This document shows positions 47,671 to 59,030 of a stretch of 64,000 nucleotides of DNA, piece by piece. This DNA is from Coccinella septempunctata (Eukaryota > Arthropoda > Insecta > Coleoptera > Coccinellidae), in the NCBI RefSeq assembly GCF_907165205.1, contig NC_058197.1, positions 15,182,266 to 15,246,265 on the forward strand. The letters run 5' to 3'. The notes under the pieces were generated by a model. That model searched no databases, was not told where the DNA came from, and worked only from the letters and a program-made list of their open reading frames with translations. The stretch's first letter is position 1; every line of letters starts with the position of its first letter. The translations under genes were made by a program, and so were the position numbers.

Positions 47671-49490
47671 GTAGGCTCTTAGCCTCTCAAAAAAAATCTA
47701 CAATCTTCAGTAAGGTCTTCGACCAATGTATTTTCACCTATGAACGGGATTACAGTGGTTATCTTTTCCAGATGTTCAATTCGCGTCGAATTAGGTTTTC
47801 CCTGAATAGTCAGAGTTCTCTGATACCCTCTTGGTCTACCTTTTTGTCAGTCCAGTTCCAATCTGTTCGTATTCATCCAGTTTTCTTTCCAAGCAAATTG
47901 GACAATATCCAGAACTTCACTGCTCCCTTCTCGGACAATCTAGCTCAAACTTCAAGCATCATTGCGTGATAACCGTATCTATTCGAGAGGCTTCTCCTAC
48001 CGCATCTACGCCTTCCGTATCCGAACCGTGAGCCGTCCGACGCGTCGGTGGCGATCATAGGCGATCTCGATAGCGCGAATTGTCCAGGTCGTCCCGGACG
48101 ATAAATAACCAACGCCGGGTCGTAAATTCGAACGGGTGACGCCATTTCCGGTCGCAAAACTAAATTCCGGACCGGCAATAGTTCATTTAGGACGATCCCA
48201 CGCCCCGGCTATTACCCCACTAATTGAGAATTGCATTAAGACCGTAAATTTCGCGAACGGAGACTTCTACGGGTCCGGGCATTGTGTATGTGTGTGTGTG
48301 TGTGTCTGTTTTCGTGGAAAATCCGGGCGTTTTTTCACCGGAAGGTGAAAGGTGGTGCTTTTGACGAGACAAGACTTTCCTTACCGTCTCGAGTCTCGTC
48401 TCGTATGGTCTCGTCTCTTGTCAGAGTTTCTTGAAATAGTCTCATAGTCTCTCATAGTCAAAGACGGTTCCAGGAGGGAGCCCGCTTTGAGAATTTGGGA
48501 GAAATATTTTTTCGAATATCTGAAAATGTTGCTCTTTTGGAATATGTATCACATTTGGATCTACGATGACTTTTCTGGGAGATACGGGTGACCGAAAAAT
48601 ATGGGGTCAGTCAAAACTTCGTAAAGACCGAACGGTCGCACAGAGGTCGGTGAAATTTCGAGATTTATTACTAGAAGTGTTGCTCTCTGAAAAGTTGAGA
48701 GAATTGTCGAAATACTATGCGCAAGAGTCGTAACGACACCGAGAAAAGTCTTGTCTCCCCTCAAAAACGTGACGAGTATCTCTTGAGCATCACGTTTCTC
48801 ATTTTAGGCCCATATCAGGAAATCAGTGTCATTTGCGCTAAGACCATTTCGAAATCGAATCGATCTTAAATAGACCGTTTGAAACGTTCGACTAACCACA
48901 TCGCAATTCAGCGAAATGCGAACCGTCTAACAATGAATAAATTCACACCTCTATTCCGAATCTCTACAAAGTGCGCTGTGGTATAATTAACACGTACGCG
49001 GTAACTCAAATAATTACGGTTCCAAAAGGAGAAACAACAAGTCTTGCAACGCCCGTAATCCCGTACTTAAGAATACAAACCGAAGCCCTCCCATCCAGCG
49101 ATTTTTTTTTCGCCGGGTTCTTATCTCCGACGATCGTCAAGTCGGGGCCCTTTGTTCTTAACCGGTTGAGAGAGAGGTAAGAGAAGGGTCCCGATTACGC
49201 GGTACTATTTTAATTTGGGGGTTGACTGAGCAATTATCTCATTATGCAAAAATTTCGGTAACGAACATCGCCGCACATGTTCGACGCGTCTCCATTGATC
49301 GGAAACCGGTTTTTGTGGGAAACGGTACGCCTTTGACACGTATGATGATTCGGAACCTCGTAGGGAATCGATGAGAACAAAATTGAGACAGTGATGGACA
49401 TGTTCAAATGACAGGGTGGTCGGAGAACCTGATCAATATTCATCAAACTTCAGAGTTGGAATCTCCAAGAAGGAGCTGACGTTAGTTTTT
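47671..49490. other. Unclassified sequence with CpG-rich block
   Basis: The part 47671-47950 may be decayed LINE on the minus strand but has no diagnostic motif. The block 47980-48280 is CpG-rich and unique. TCTCG-rich low-complexity sequence occurs at about 48360-48460, and another CpG-rich patch at 48900-49160. No gene is supported. Confidence 0.35.
48283..48305. repeat. (GT)n microsatellite
   Basis: About 11 GT dinucleotides with one interruption (GTAT). Confidence 0.9.
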
Positions 49491-49492
49491 GA

Positions 49493-49602
49493 TACGTTAG
49501 GTTAGGTTACGTTAGGTTAGGTTGCGTTTGGTTAGGTTACGTTTGGTTAGGTTACGTTCGGTTAGGTTACGCTTGGTTAGGTTACGTTTGGTTAGGTTAC
49601 GG
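49493..49602. repeat. GGTTA-derived 15-bp minisatellite (telomere-like)
   Basis: The array repeats GGTTAGGTTACGTTT about seven times with single-base changes. Each 15-bp unit is three pentamers, two matching the insect telomeric repeat TTAGG (as GGTTA) and one altered (CGTTT). It is interstitial, with unique sequence on both sides; a single AACCTAAC in the opposite orientation lies at about 49619. Confidence 0.85.
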
Positions 49603-49869
49603 TGGATTTACACAGAATAACCTAACACTTTAGGCCCGAAGATGAACATGAACGCCATCTGCCGATTAGATTGGTTCCTTTTTTGAGTATTAGTTCTTAG
49701 GAAGTCTGTGTAGTTCAAGTTAGATTACGATAGGATAGGTTGTAGATTGTCCCCGTACGATGGTCAAGACCTTGTCGTGCTGAACGGGCTTAGATAGTTG
49801 TGAAGAATCTTAAGACTTATTCTTGAAAGGGGCAACGAAACCAAGAATGAACACACAATCATAATTATT
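49603..49869. other. Unclassified sequence
   Basis: Nothing recognised apart from scattered TTAGGTT-like motifs. Confidence 0.35.
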
Positions 49870-50300
49870 CTACAGAATTCTAATGGTCTCCAGTATCTGG
49901 GATGGTTTCAAGGAGGTTACCTTCTATTTATAGTTGATCCGAAATTTCATTCTTATCTCACAGAATCTACACTTGTCAATTTCTGCTGAACCCATTCCCA
50001 CAAGGGTTCAGCAGGCGACAATGTGAGGATTTCAATAAGGAGCTGTAGCAGTACTTCTTAGATCTTGCAGTGTTAAAGTTACCAAGAAACTTTTTGGAGT
50101 TCTCCAGTCTCGAAAGATGTATTATTCTCTTCCAGTTTTTCCTTCACCTGACACTCTTCCTTATAGGTACATTTTCCTATACCAATGAAAAAAGTTCGTG
50201 CCTCTTACAAGTGTAGTGGCATCTTCAACTGTCATTCTTTAAGTACCTTGAACCCAGGCTGAATAGACCTTATCATTCTTGCCTAATTCGTCGAGATTCC
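49870..50300 (-). pseudogene. LINE C-terminal region, minus strand, strongly decayed
   Basis: The minus strand gives KVTSLKPSQILE near 49890, matching the C-terminus of the copy at 32.3 kb, and a remnant of the Cys tail (DKCRFCEI) near 49975. The linker and LTGH box are only recognisable as nucleotide similarity around 50010-50170. Confidence 0.5.
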
Positions 50301-50806
50301 TTCGGCACTCCGAAATCATGTTAGAATCGATGAGGTGCGAGCTCATTGCTAATTGCTTCGATCACAACCTGCTCGAAAACTCAGGAATCTGATCAGTTTC
50401 TTCGCCAAAATAACATCCCATCAACGGAAGACGTACCCGATCGATGGTACAGAGAAAGTCTGACGAGAAAGCGAGCATCATCTATAATCAAACGGATCGA
50501 TCGAAGAATCGATATGATTACAGTAATGATGAATGCACGTACGTGCCTGGACGTTGCTAGTTCGAGATTCTGAATTTTTTCACCGAGAGAGGAAATCAGC
50601 GAGATGTGTAATTCAAGCGCGCCGTGATGAACACTTTCGATAGGAAGCGTTTGTGTTTGTTCAGTGATTGAATAAATACACACGTACGAATCGAGACGTT
50701 GAATTCGATCTGGATTGTTTGGATTCGGTCGCTTCCGTTAGGTTGCGCTGAAATTTCTCCTGAAGAAGTCGATGAGAAACGGCGAAAAAATGCTAGATTA
50801 TTATCT
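50301..50806. other. Unclassified sequence
   Basis: Mirrored open stretches at 50346-50683 on both strands are not supported as genes. No repeat is recognised. Confidence 0.35.
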
Positions 50807-53800
50807 AACTAGTATAGCCAGGAGATCCACCTTGTAGGTAGATTCACCTTTACTGGCAGATTCGCCTTTCGTCCGTAGCTCGGGCCTTCGGCCCTCGCGA
50901 TACGCCTTTTGTTCGTAGCTCGGGCCTTCGGCCCTCGCTCGATTCCCCTTTTATAAATATCTAGGCCAAAAACGTTTTTTAAAAGCCCGATCGATTTAAG
51001 GCACCTCGTTCTGTGATCGCTGCCAAGCCGTCAAAACTGACGTTAACCTTTAAATCACACTCTGACATCGATTGTCAAAGTGCACTTTCACTTAATTTTC
51101 TCTGATAATCAATAGAAAATAATTTAGTTTTGTGGAATGTCACTCGATTTTTAATAGACGTCAAAAATTTTCAAAATTCTTACGCTTTTTTAGGTAATAT
51201 CGTTCGGGCTCCGGGAAAAAAAACAGGCCTATTTTAATTTCGGGTTCTTCGAGCTTAGTTCGACACCCATCCCGGCTCTCGAGCTACCGCGGATCTCTCA
51301 AGCTAATCAAATCAAATTGGTGCCTTTTCGCGAAAATCGTGAATTTCGCGATTTTCTCACGCAATTTTCGGACACTTCTAGACGGGGTAAAAATACGATC
51401 TAGGCATTTTCGGAAAGCTCGATTCTTACTCTTGCGTTCCATTTACCGCTCTACCCGGCCACGCGCCTTCGGCGCTCGCCATTTCAAATTTCCCATACCC
51501 TCCACCGACACTTCAACGTGGCAAAAAATTTGATACGATTCGGTGATCATTTTTTATCAACGTTATAGTATTAACTAGTATAGCCAGGAGATCCACCTTG
51601 TAGGTAGATTCACCTTTACTGGCAGATTCGCCTTTCGTCCGTAGCTCGGGCCTTCGGCCCTCGCGATACGCCTTTTGTTCGTAGCTCGGGCCTTCGGCCC
51701 TCGCTCGATTCCCCTTTTATAAATATCTAGGCCAAAAACGTTTTTTAAAAGCCCGATCGATTCAAGGCACCTCGTTCTGTGATCGCTGCCAAGCCGTCAA
51801 AACTGACGTTAACCTTTAAATCACACTCTGACATCGATTGTCAAAGTGCACTTTCACTTAATTTTCTCTGATAATCAATAGAAAATAATTTAATTTTGTG
51901 GAATGTCACTCGATTTTTAATAGACGTCAAAAATTTTCAAAATTCTTACGCTTTTTTAGGTAATATCGTTCGGGCTCCGGGAAAAAAAACAGGCCTATTT
52001 TAATTTCGGGTTCTTCGAGCTTAGTTCGATACCCATCCCGGCTCTCGAGCTACCGCGGATCTCTCAAGCTAATCAAATCAAATTGGTACCTTTTCGCGAA
52101 AATCGTGAATTTCGCGATTTTCTCACGCAATTTTCGGACACTTTTAGACGGGGTAAAAATAAGATCTAGGCATTTTCGGAGAGCTCGATTCTTCTTCTAG
52201 CGTTCCATGTACCGCTCTACCCAGCCACGCGCCTTCGGCGCTCACCATCTCAAATTTCCCATACCCTCCCCCGACACTTCAACGTGGCAAAAAATTTGAT
52301 ACGATTCAGTGATCATTTTTTATCAACGTTATAGTATTAACTAGTATAGCCAGGAGATCCACCTTGTAGGTAGATTCACCTTTACTGGCAGATTCGCCTT
52401 TCGTCCGTAGCTCGGGCCTTCGGCCCTCGCGATACGCCTTTTGTTCGTAGCTCGGGCCTTCGGCCCTCGCTCGATTCCCCTTTTATAAATATCTAGGCCA
52501 AAAACGTTTTTTAAAAGCCCGATCGATTCAAGGCACCTCGTTCTGTGATCGCTGCCAAGCCGTCAAAACTGACGTTAACCTTTAAATCACACTCTGACAT
52601 CGATTGTCAAAGTGCACTTTCACTTAATTTTCTCTGATAATCAATAGAAAATAATTTAATTTTGTGGAATGTCACTCGATTTTTAATAGACGTCAAAAAT
52701 TTTCAAAATTCTTACGCTTTTTTAGGTAATATCGTTCGGGCTCCGGGAAAAAAAACAGGCCTATTTTAATTTCGGGTTCTTCGAGCTTAGTTCGACACCC
52801 ATCCCGGCTCTCGAGCTACCGCGGATCTCTCAAGCTAATCAAATCAAATTGGTACCTTTTCGCGAAAATCGTGAATTTCGCGATTTTCTCACGCAATTTT
52901 CGGACACTTCTAGACGGGGTAAAAATACGATCTAGGCATTTTCGGAAAGCTCGATTCTTACTCTTGCGTTCCATATACCGCTCTACCCGGCCACGCGCCT
53001 TCGGCGCTCGCCATTTCAAATTTCCCATACCCTCCACCGACACTTCAACGTGGCAAAAAATTTGATACGATTCGGTGATCATTTTTTATCAACGTTATAG
53101 TATTAACTAGTATAGCCAGGAGATCCACCTTGTAGGTAGATTCACCTTTACTGGCAGATTCGCCTTTCGTCCGTAGCTCGGGCCTACGGCCCTCGCGATA
53201 CGCCTTTTGTTCGTAGCTCGGGCCTTTGGCCCTCGCTCGATTCCCCTTTTATAAATATCTAGGCCAAAACACCTCGTTCTGTGATCGCTGCCAAGCCGTC
53301 AAAACTGACGTTAACCTTTAAATCACACTCTGACATCGATTGTCAAAGTGCACTTTCACTTAATTTTCTCTGATAATCAATAGAAAATAATTTAATTTTG
53401 TGGAATGTCACTCGATTTTTAATAGACGTCAAAAATTTTCAAAATTCTTACGCTTTTTTAGGTAATATCGTTCGGGCTTCGGGAAAAAAAACAGGCCTAT
53501 TTTAATTTCGGGTTCTTCGAGCTTAGTTCGACACCCATCCCGGCTCTCGAGCTACCGCGGATCTCTCAAGCTAATCAAATCAAATTGGTACCTTTTCGCG
53601 AAAATCGTGAATTTCGCGATTTTCTCACGCAATTTTCGGACACTTCTAGACGGGGTAAAAATACGATCTAGGCATTTTCGGAAAGCTCGATTCTTACTCT
53701 TGCGTTCCATTTACCGCTCTACCCGGCCACGCGCCTTCGGCGCTCGCCATTTCAAATTTCCCATACCCTCCACCGACACTTCAACATGGCAAAAAATTTG

Positions 53801-53842
53801 ATACGATTCGGTGATCATTTTTTATCAACGTTATAGTATTAA
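50807..53842. repeat. 766-bp tandem repeat, four near-identical units
   Basis: AACTAGTATAGCCAGGAGATC begins each unit at 50807, 51573, 52339 and 53105, an exact 766-bp period. The fourth unit is about 29 bp shorter, lacking the AACGTTTTTTAAAAGCCCG segment. Units differ at only a handful of positions, so duplication or homogenisation was recent. Each unit has three GC-rich hairpins with a GCC-TTC-GGC core (two of GGGCCTTCGGCCC, one of GCGCCTTCGGCGC) and an AT-rich one (GAAAATCG...CGATTTTC). A 64-codon plus-strand open stretch repeats identically in three units without a recognised product. The GC hairpins are unlike the surrounding DNA. Confidence 0.92.
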
Positions 53843-54000
53843 TGATATCTTCGCTCAGGAGTAGCTCTCTCGGAAGACCATTGATCTGATTTTCACTCGG
53901 GAATTTTTTTTTATTTCCCCCTAGGAGGTACGAGCAAGTGAGAAGTGTGTTCGTCTTAGATTCTGCTGAGTAGAAAATTATTATCTTCCTGGAAAACTTC
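53843..54000. other. Short unique spacer
   Basis: Separates the 766-bp array from the next minisatellite. No feature is recognised. Confidence 0.4.
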
Positions 54001-54827
54001 CAGTTAATCAGCCTTTCAAGTAGATTAATCTATTGAGTAGATAAGCGTTTCAAGTAGGTCAGCCTTTCAAGTAGTTTAGCTAGTTGAGTAAATTAGCCAG
54101 TCAAGCAGATTATCCTTTCAAGTAAATCAGCCTTTCAAGTAGATTAATCTTTTGAGTAGATTAGCGTTTCAAGTAGGTCAGCCTTTCAAGTAGTTTAGCT
54201 AGTTAAGTAAATTAGCCAGTCAAGCAGATTATCCTTTCAAGTAACTCAGCCTTTCAAGTAGGTCAGTCTTCCAAGTAGATTAATCTTTCAAGTAGATTAG
54301 CGTTTCAAGTAGGTCAGTCTTTCAAGTATATCAATCTTTCAAGTAGATTACCGTTTTTAGTAGATTAGCGTTTTAAGTAGATTAGCGTTTTAAGTAGATT
54401 AACTAGTTGAGTGAATTAGCCACTCAAGCAGATTATTCTTTCAAGTAAATCAGCCTTTCAAGTAGGTCAGTCTTTCAAGTAGAGTAATCTTTCAAGTAGA
54501 TTAGCGTTTCAAGTAGGTCAGCCTTTCAAGTATATCAATCTTTCAAGTAGATTAGCGTTTCAAGTAGGTCAGCCTTTCAAGTATATCAATCTTTCAAGTA
54601 GATTAGCTAGTTTAGTGAATTAGCCAGTCAAGCAGATTATCCTTTCAAGTAAATCAGCCTTTCAAGTAGATAAGCCTTTCAAGTAGATTAGCGTTTCAAG
54701 TAGGTTAGCCAGTCAAGTAGGTTAGGTAGTCAAGCAGATTATCCTTTCAAGTAAATCAGCCTTTCAAGTAGGTAAGTCTTTCAAGAGGATTAGTCTTTCA
54801 AGTAGATTAGCCTTTCATTTATATCTA
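54001..54827. repeat. 17-bp TTTCAAGTAGATTAGC minisatellite
   Basis: The base unit is about 17 bp, CTTTCAAGTAGATTAGC, with variants GTAGGTCAGC, GTATATCAAT and GTAAATCAGC. A longer phrase, GTTTAGCTAGTT(G/A)AGTAAATT followed by AGCCAGTCAAGCAGATTATCC, recurs near 54072, 54190, 54395, 54600 and, partly, 54715, showing irregular higher-order duplication of 110-210 bp. Confidence 0.9.
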
Positions 54828-56524
54828 GTTTTCAGCAGTTCACCCTGAAGGCCCAATTTGGGTCTAGATTGCGAAAGACAAGGTCGAAGTCATTTCCATC
54901 ACAGAAAAATCGTTCTCCAACTTGAAAGAGTCGAAGTTATATCCCGATCTATCCAGTCCTCCCCCGGCTAATCCGTTTCCTGTACGAAACGTGCCGCCTG
55001 CGATCTACAGCGTGGCACCGCCAACTTTCCGGACCGCACGGCTACGTTCAGAAATCGGCAATGTGTTTTAAAACAATTAAAATTCGGGGGGGAACAGAAA
55101 GGGTTCGCGCGGAGGAAAAAACCGGATGATTTGTAGTAATTGGGGAGCTTCCCTTCCCATCAGACCGCGGGCTGATATCTTGCGAGCGATATCTCGCACC
55201 CCCCCCGATTCAGACAAATTGAAATTATGCGAATTCTTCGGCATTTTTCAGCTCGCGATGATCGATGGTCATCGGGAGGTCGCAGTTTTATTGGCGGGTC
55301 GCGTCCGATCTTCCGAGGCGAGATGACGGATGGGGGTGCCTTATCGCGAAGAAATATCGTTTTTTTTTTTTTCGTTATTGGTGATACGAGGCGGTTGTAT
55401 TGGAAATAGGAATGTCGGACGTTAGCCTGCTTGGTTTGGTAACGCTTAGATATCGTTGAATTTTATATATGTCACTAGATAGCGATTAGATTTGATTTGT
55501 TTGGGAACACATGGAAAGAGCCTTCAATTTTCTATACCACAGTTAGAAACCGATCGTTTGAATGTGTGCTATAAATAGGAAAGATTTGGAAATGACAACC
55601 ATTTGGAAATAGAGGCAGCGACAACGATATTTTGATCAATTGAAGAAACTTTCTGATAGTTTCTATCGATCAGCTGTGGTATTCAAGTATTCAGAATTGA
55701 AACGTTTAGCCCAACGCAAGTATATACTTGAACTAACCCGCATCAAAATTGCCGCGCCATGGAACTACCAGAGTTCAGCTCTAGTGCTCGTTGGAACTCA
55801 AAGTTGAAAGAACTACCAGTTTTAGGATGTTGATTTAAGGGTCAATTTTACCGAGTACGTCAAATCGCTTGACTTACGCTGTTTTCGGTACTTCTAGACT
55901 AGATAATGAGAAAACGTTGCAGTTCTGGGCTCGATTTTCGTGAAAAGTCCATTAGTTGAAACCGTTTCACGATATCTCAATTGAACTTCACAAAAGAAAC
56001 ATTTTTTCCCATACCATTTTTCCCGATTCGGCCCTGATAAAAAAAAAGCGTTTCTCTTGACGTCAAGAATCTACTGTTGAAATATTTGTCAGAGTCTCAC
56101 CCCGTACATATGTCGATATATTACTTAGGTATATCTTATTTTATCGAAGTTATAGATATTTCAGCAAACCAATGAAATTCTATGAATTTTGTTTTCAATG
56201 GTTTCATTCTTCTATCATTCTATGAAAAATTGAAATTTCAATGAAATGGCGATTTTGCCTTCAGTAAAGAAGTAATATATCAACATACATAAATATATTT
56301 TCGAAATGCAATTTGTTTTATAACATGAAAAGAAGATACCACCATCCGTATTAAAAATAAAGAAGTTATTCATAATTCCACCCTTAGTGCAAGACAAAAA
56401 GTTGAATATAGTGTCGCATTCCCAAAGGAAAAGTTCGTGTAGAAAGTTTTCATCACAATTTTCGAAAATGTAGAAGACATGCACATTTTCAAAATCTTCT
56501 AAATATCAAAATTTGGTTATATCT
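54828..56524. other. Unclassified sequence, CpG-rich then AT-rich
   Basis: The block 54950-55400 is CpG-rich with a poly-T run at 55358-55370. From 55500 it is AT-rich. A segment around 55862-55912 is similar to 58470-58520, and one around 55990-56050 is similar to 61045-61100, suggesting dispersed repeat copies. No gene is supported. Confidence 0.4.
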
Positions 56525-57110
56525 TCAAGACATACCAGGATATCGTGAAGCAGTTTCCACTAATGGACCCTTCACGAAAATCGAGTCCAAGACTCCTTCC
56601 AACGTTTTCACCAGCGAGGAACACAGCTCAACTCCTAGATATTTCAGATTGAGGTAATGTTTCAAAGAAGAATTACTTAAAACAACGCTCAATTTTCTAT
56701 ATTTTCGATGATCAGTCGAATGGAAACACGAAAGTGTTTTATTTGGGTTAGGATGCAAACGCCACTCGATAAAGTAATTCCCCAAAATTTCTAAATCTCT
56801 AGATAGATTATTCTCTATACATCTAAAATCAGACTGGCGGAATGCGAGGGCAATATCAGCAGCGTATATAACGTCCGGTTTCTTAATCAAATTTAAAGTC
56901 ACTTTAAGCTTCCTTTACTGTCATTTTTAGTAGGGTTAAAGGAAGCTTTAAAATTAAAATGACTTTGGGTTTGATTATGGCGTAAATGTCTCAGAAGAAG
57001 TAGTAGGGATATCAGGTGGATATAAATTGAAAAGAAGAGGTGCTAAAACTGATCCTTGTGGAAGACCGTCCTTCAAAGTTTTGAAATCACTACAATCAAT
57101 CATCAACTAG
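56525..57110 (-). pseudogene. jockey-like reverse transcriptase fragment, minus strand
   Basis: Reading from 57110 downwards, the minus strand gives GLPQGSVLAPLLFNLY (RT block 4) and DIPTT. An inserted palindromic segment (56880-56985) then interrupts the gene just before the catalytic block, which reads AADIALAFRQ where YADD would be expected, so one catalytic Asp is lost. The open stretch continues through YFIEWRLHPNPNKT and LKYLGVEL to 56525. It is truncated at both ends and belongs to a LINE family different from the RNase H-bearing one. Confidence 0.82.
56880..56985. repeat. Inverted duplication inside the LINE fragment
   Basis: Two arms of about 40 bp face each other around ACTGTCATTTTTAGTAGGGT. 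The closest pair is CTTTAAGCTTCCTTTA and TAAAGGAAGCTTTAAA; further out AATCAAATTTAAAGTCA pairs with TGACTTTGGGTTTGATT. It may be a copy-back duplication made during replication or cDNA synthesis. Confidence 0.6.
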
Positions 57111-58019
57111 TTTTTTTCATAACCGTCTAGACCAAATTATTGTATCTGATTATCGGGTGGAAAACGAAAGGTTTAAAAAAGAAATTATCACGTCGATACC
57201 CAATTGCGGGAAACGCCGAAATCCAATTAGACAACGTCGCGGCCGCCGCCCCCCACGGCGATTTACCCATTTGTCCCCAATTCAACGCCCTCACTTATTC
57301 ATGAAACTGCCAATCGATGAATTGGAATAAAAACGTAATCTATCTATGTATACGGACCGGCCCGCCGAACACGCAACACCGTCGATACACACGCGCCGCT
57401 AAAATGAGTCAACTTGTCGTGGAAATCGAACAAAAAAAAAAGAAACAAAACCGACGGGGGAGTTTTACACGTTCACAAATTGTAATTAATTCAGTGGGTC
57501 AATAAGCGCGTATTAGACCGCCTATAATGCGCCTACCTCCGACCCCCTCATCGGCGAGGAAGAGACGGTTGGTTTTATCGGCCGGCGGGATCGCCAACCG
57601 GCGAAATTCGACAACTGTCGGCCGTCCGATATCAGGGCCGATAACGCGGCCGCGGCTATTTTATATTTCGATGATTATTATTGGCCCCGTTTCGACCGCT
57701 GCGGCGTTGTATGTTGTATTTATAAAACTACGATCGCGTATAATATGGTGTGCCATGAATATTCATATCGGTTCCGTTTCCTGGGAAAAATCGATGGCGC
57801 CGTTTCGATACAGGTCGGTGGAAATTGGTATGTTTGTTTTGCGGAGAGTTGGTCGGTCGGAAAACCCCCGCTGTTTGAGGAAAAGATGGCGTAGAAGAAG
57901 TTTTTCAGGCGATACGCAAATGGAAAATATTATGGACAATTATCGAGATTATTCCCTCTGGATATATCCCTGGCATTTGGTCATAGATTTCCATAGTTTC
58001 GTAACCGATAGTTAGCAGT
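57111..58019. other. CpG-rich unique block with a 162-codon open stretch
   Basis: The block 57180-57970 is CpG-rich. Its plus strand is open from 57527 to 58015, the longest open stretch outside mobile elements. The peptide is basic, with a hydrophobic stretch (FYISMIIIGPVSTAAALYVVF, about residues 45-65) that could span a membrane, then an Arg-rich part and an acidic end. I recognise no family, there is no splice or promoter signal I trust, and stops are rare in such CpG-rich sequence. I leave it as non-coding or unknown. Confidence 0.35.
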
Positions 58020-58345
58020 GGTGTTGGTCAGTGAATCTAATCATGAACCCAACAAAGAGCACAGTAATCTATTTACCTGGAAAAGGAAATTTCAAGCTCT
58101 GAGATCCTTCGGTCTAAATGGAGACATCATAGATTGAAAGTCTGAAGTCAAATACCTGGGAATAACCCTTCTAGTAGCTTATGTGGAACAAGCACATGGA
58201 GTTTACTGTTAGCACAGAGTTGATGACGTTCAGAAGTCTGGCTGGTGAGACTTGGGGAGGAAACCCAAAAATACTACTATGAATGTACGTCATGACTGTG
58301 AGACCGATACTAACTTACGAGACGATAGTCTAGCATGCCAAGGCA
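58020..58345 (+). pseudogene. LINE reverse transcriptase palm-thumb fragment
   Basis: The plus strand gives MNPTKSTVIYLPGKGNF, then KSEVKYLGITL and, in another frame, FRSLAGETWGGNPKILL followed by YVMTVRPILTYETIV. It matches the 45.3-kb fragment in its second half and belongs to the RNase H-bearing LINE family. Several in-frame stops and frameshifts are present. Confidence 0.7.
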
Positions 58346-58539
58346 AGTCAGAACAGTATTTGTATACTGTTCTGACCTGTTGTGACCTTGTGGTCGCACT
58401 GCATATGGGTTGAACTGAGATAAATACTAACATCGGCTCCTGGACATCCTGGACTGGACTGTACAGGGTATCCCAAATTGCTTGATTTTGGCTGTTTCTA
58501 GTACTTCTAGACTGGATAGTCTTCATAATATGCAATTAC
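58346..58539. other. Short unclassified segment with dispersed repeat
   Basis: A TACAGGGTA motif near 58464 is followed by AATTGCTTGATTTTGGCTG and TACTTCTAGACTGGATA, similar to 55862-55912. This looks like the end of a TA-inserting element. Confidence 0.4.
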
Positions 58540-59030
58540 GAATTCTTTGAATAATTCTATCCTTTATTCCACAAAATAAGATTTCAAGACTGAAGTCTTG
58601 GTGCAACTCTTTCCTCAATTCGGATGTAAGGAACAAGGACATTTGGCAGTCTGAATGTAATTCGTGCGCTATTTTCAACCAAGAATTATTTAGTGATCCC
58701 TCGAATAGAGTGCCTGGTTTTGATCTTCCTAGGAAAATATGGTGTATTCTGAATCGGACGTTAAAATAGTATGCTTTTCCGATGGATTTCAGTTGAGAGC
58801 CCTAGTTGTGAATGCGGGGAACCTGAAGAAACCATAAATCATCTGGTTAATCATTGTACCATTTTTGAATTTCAGGGTAGTTTTAAAGATTGCCTTGTGG
58901 AAGTCTGCTCAGTCCTGGTTTTTGGGAAAAAGGTTAAAAATTGCCTTTTAGGTGTCATTTTGAGGAAGCTGTGTCTAAGCAGTGGCTGGTCAAAAACAAT
59001 AACAGAAAATATCCACACTATTTGTTGAGT
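58540..59030 (+). pseudogene. LINE C-terminal Cys tail (second family)
   Basis: Plus-strand frames give GFDLPRKIWCILNRTL and then, after a stop, FRWISVESPSCECGEPEETI with NHLVNHC. This GFDLPRK...LNR...CxCG-x-x-EET-x-x-HL arrangement is the usual C-terminus of one group of insect jockey-like LINEs. The copy at 56.5-57.1 kb may be from the same family. An 85-codon open stretch runs to 59028. Confidence 0.75.

Noticed and set aside
50930..50950. GCTCGATTCC in the 766-bp repeat as a tRNA or SINE B box
   Set aside because: No matching A box at the right distance and no cloverleaf.
57527..58015. 162-codon plus-strand open stretch as a host gene
   Set aside because: It lies in CpG-rich DNA where stops are rare, has no recognised domain, and lacks any splice or promoter support that I trust.
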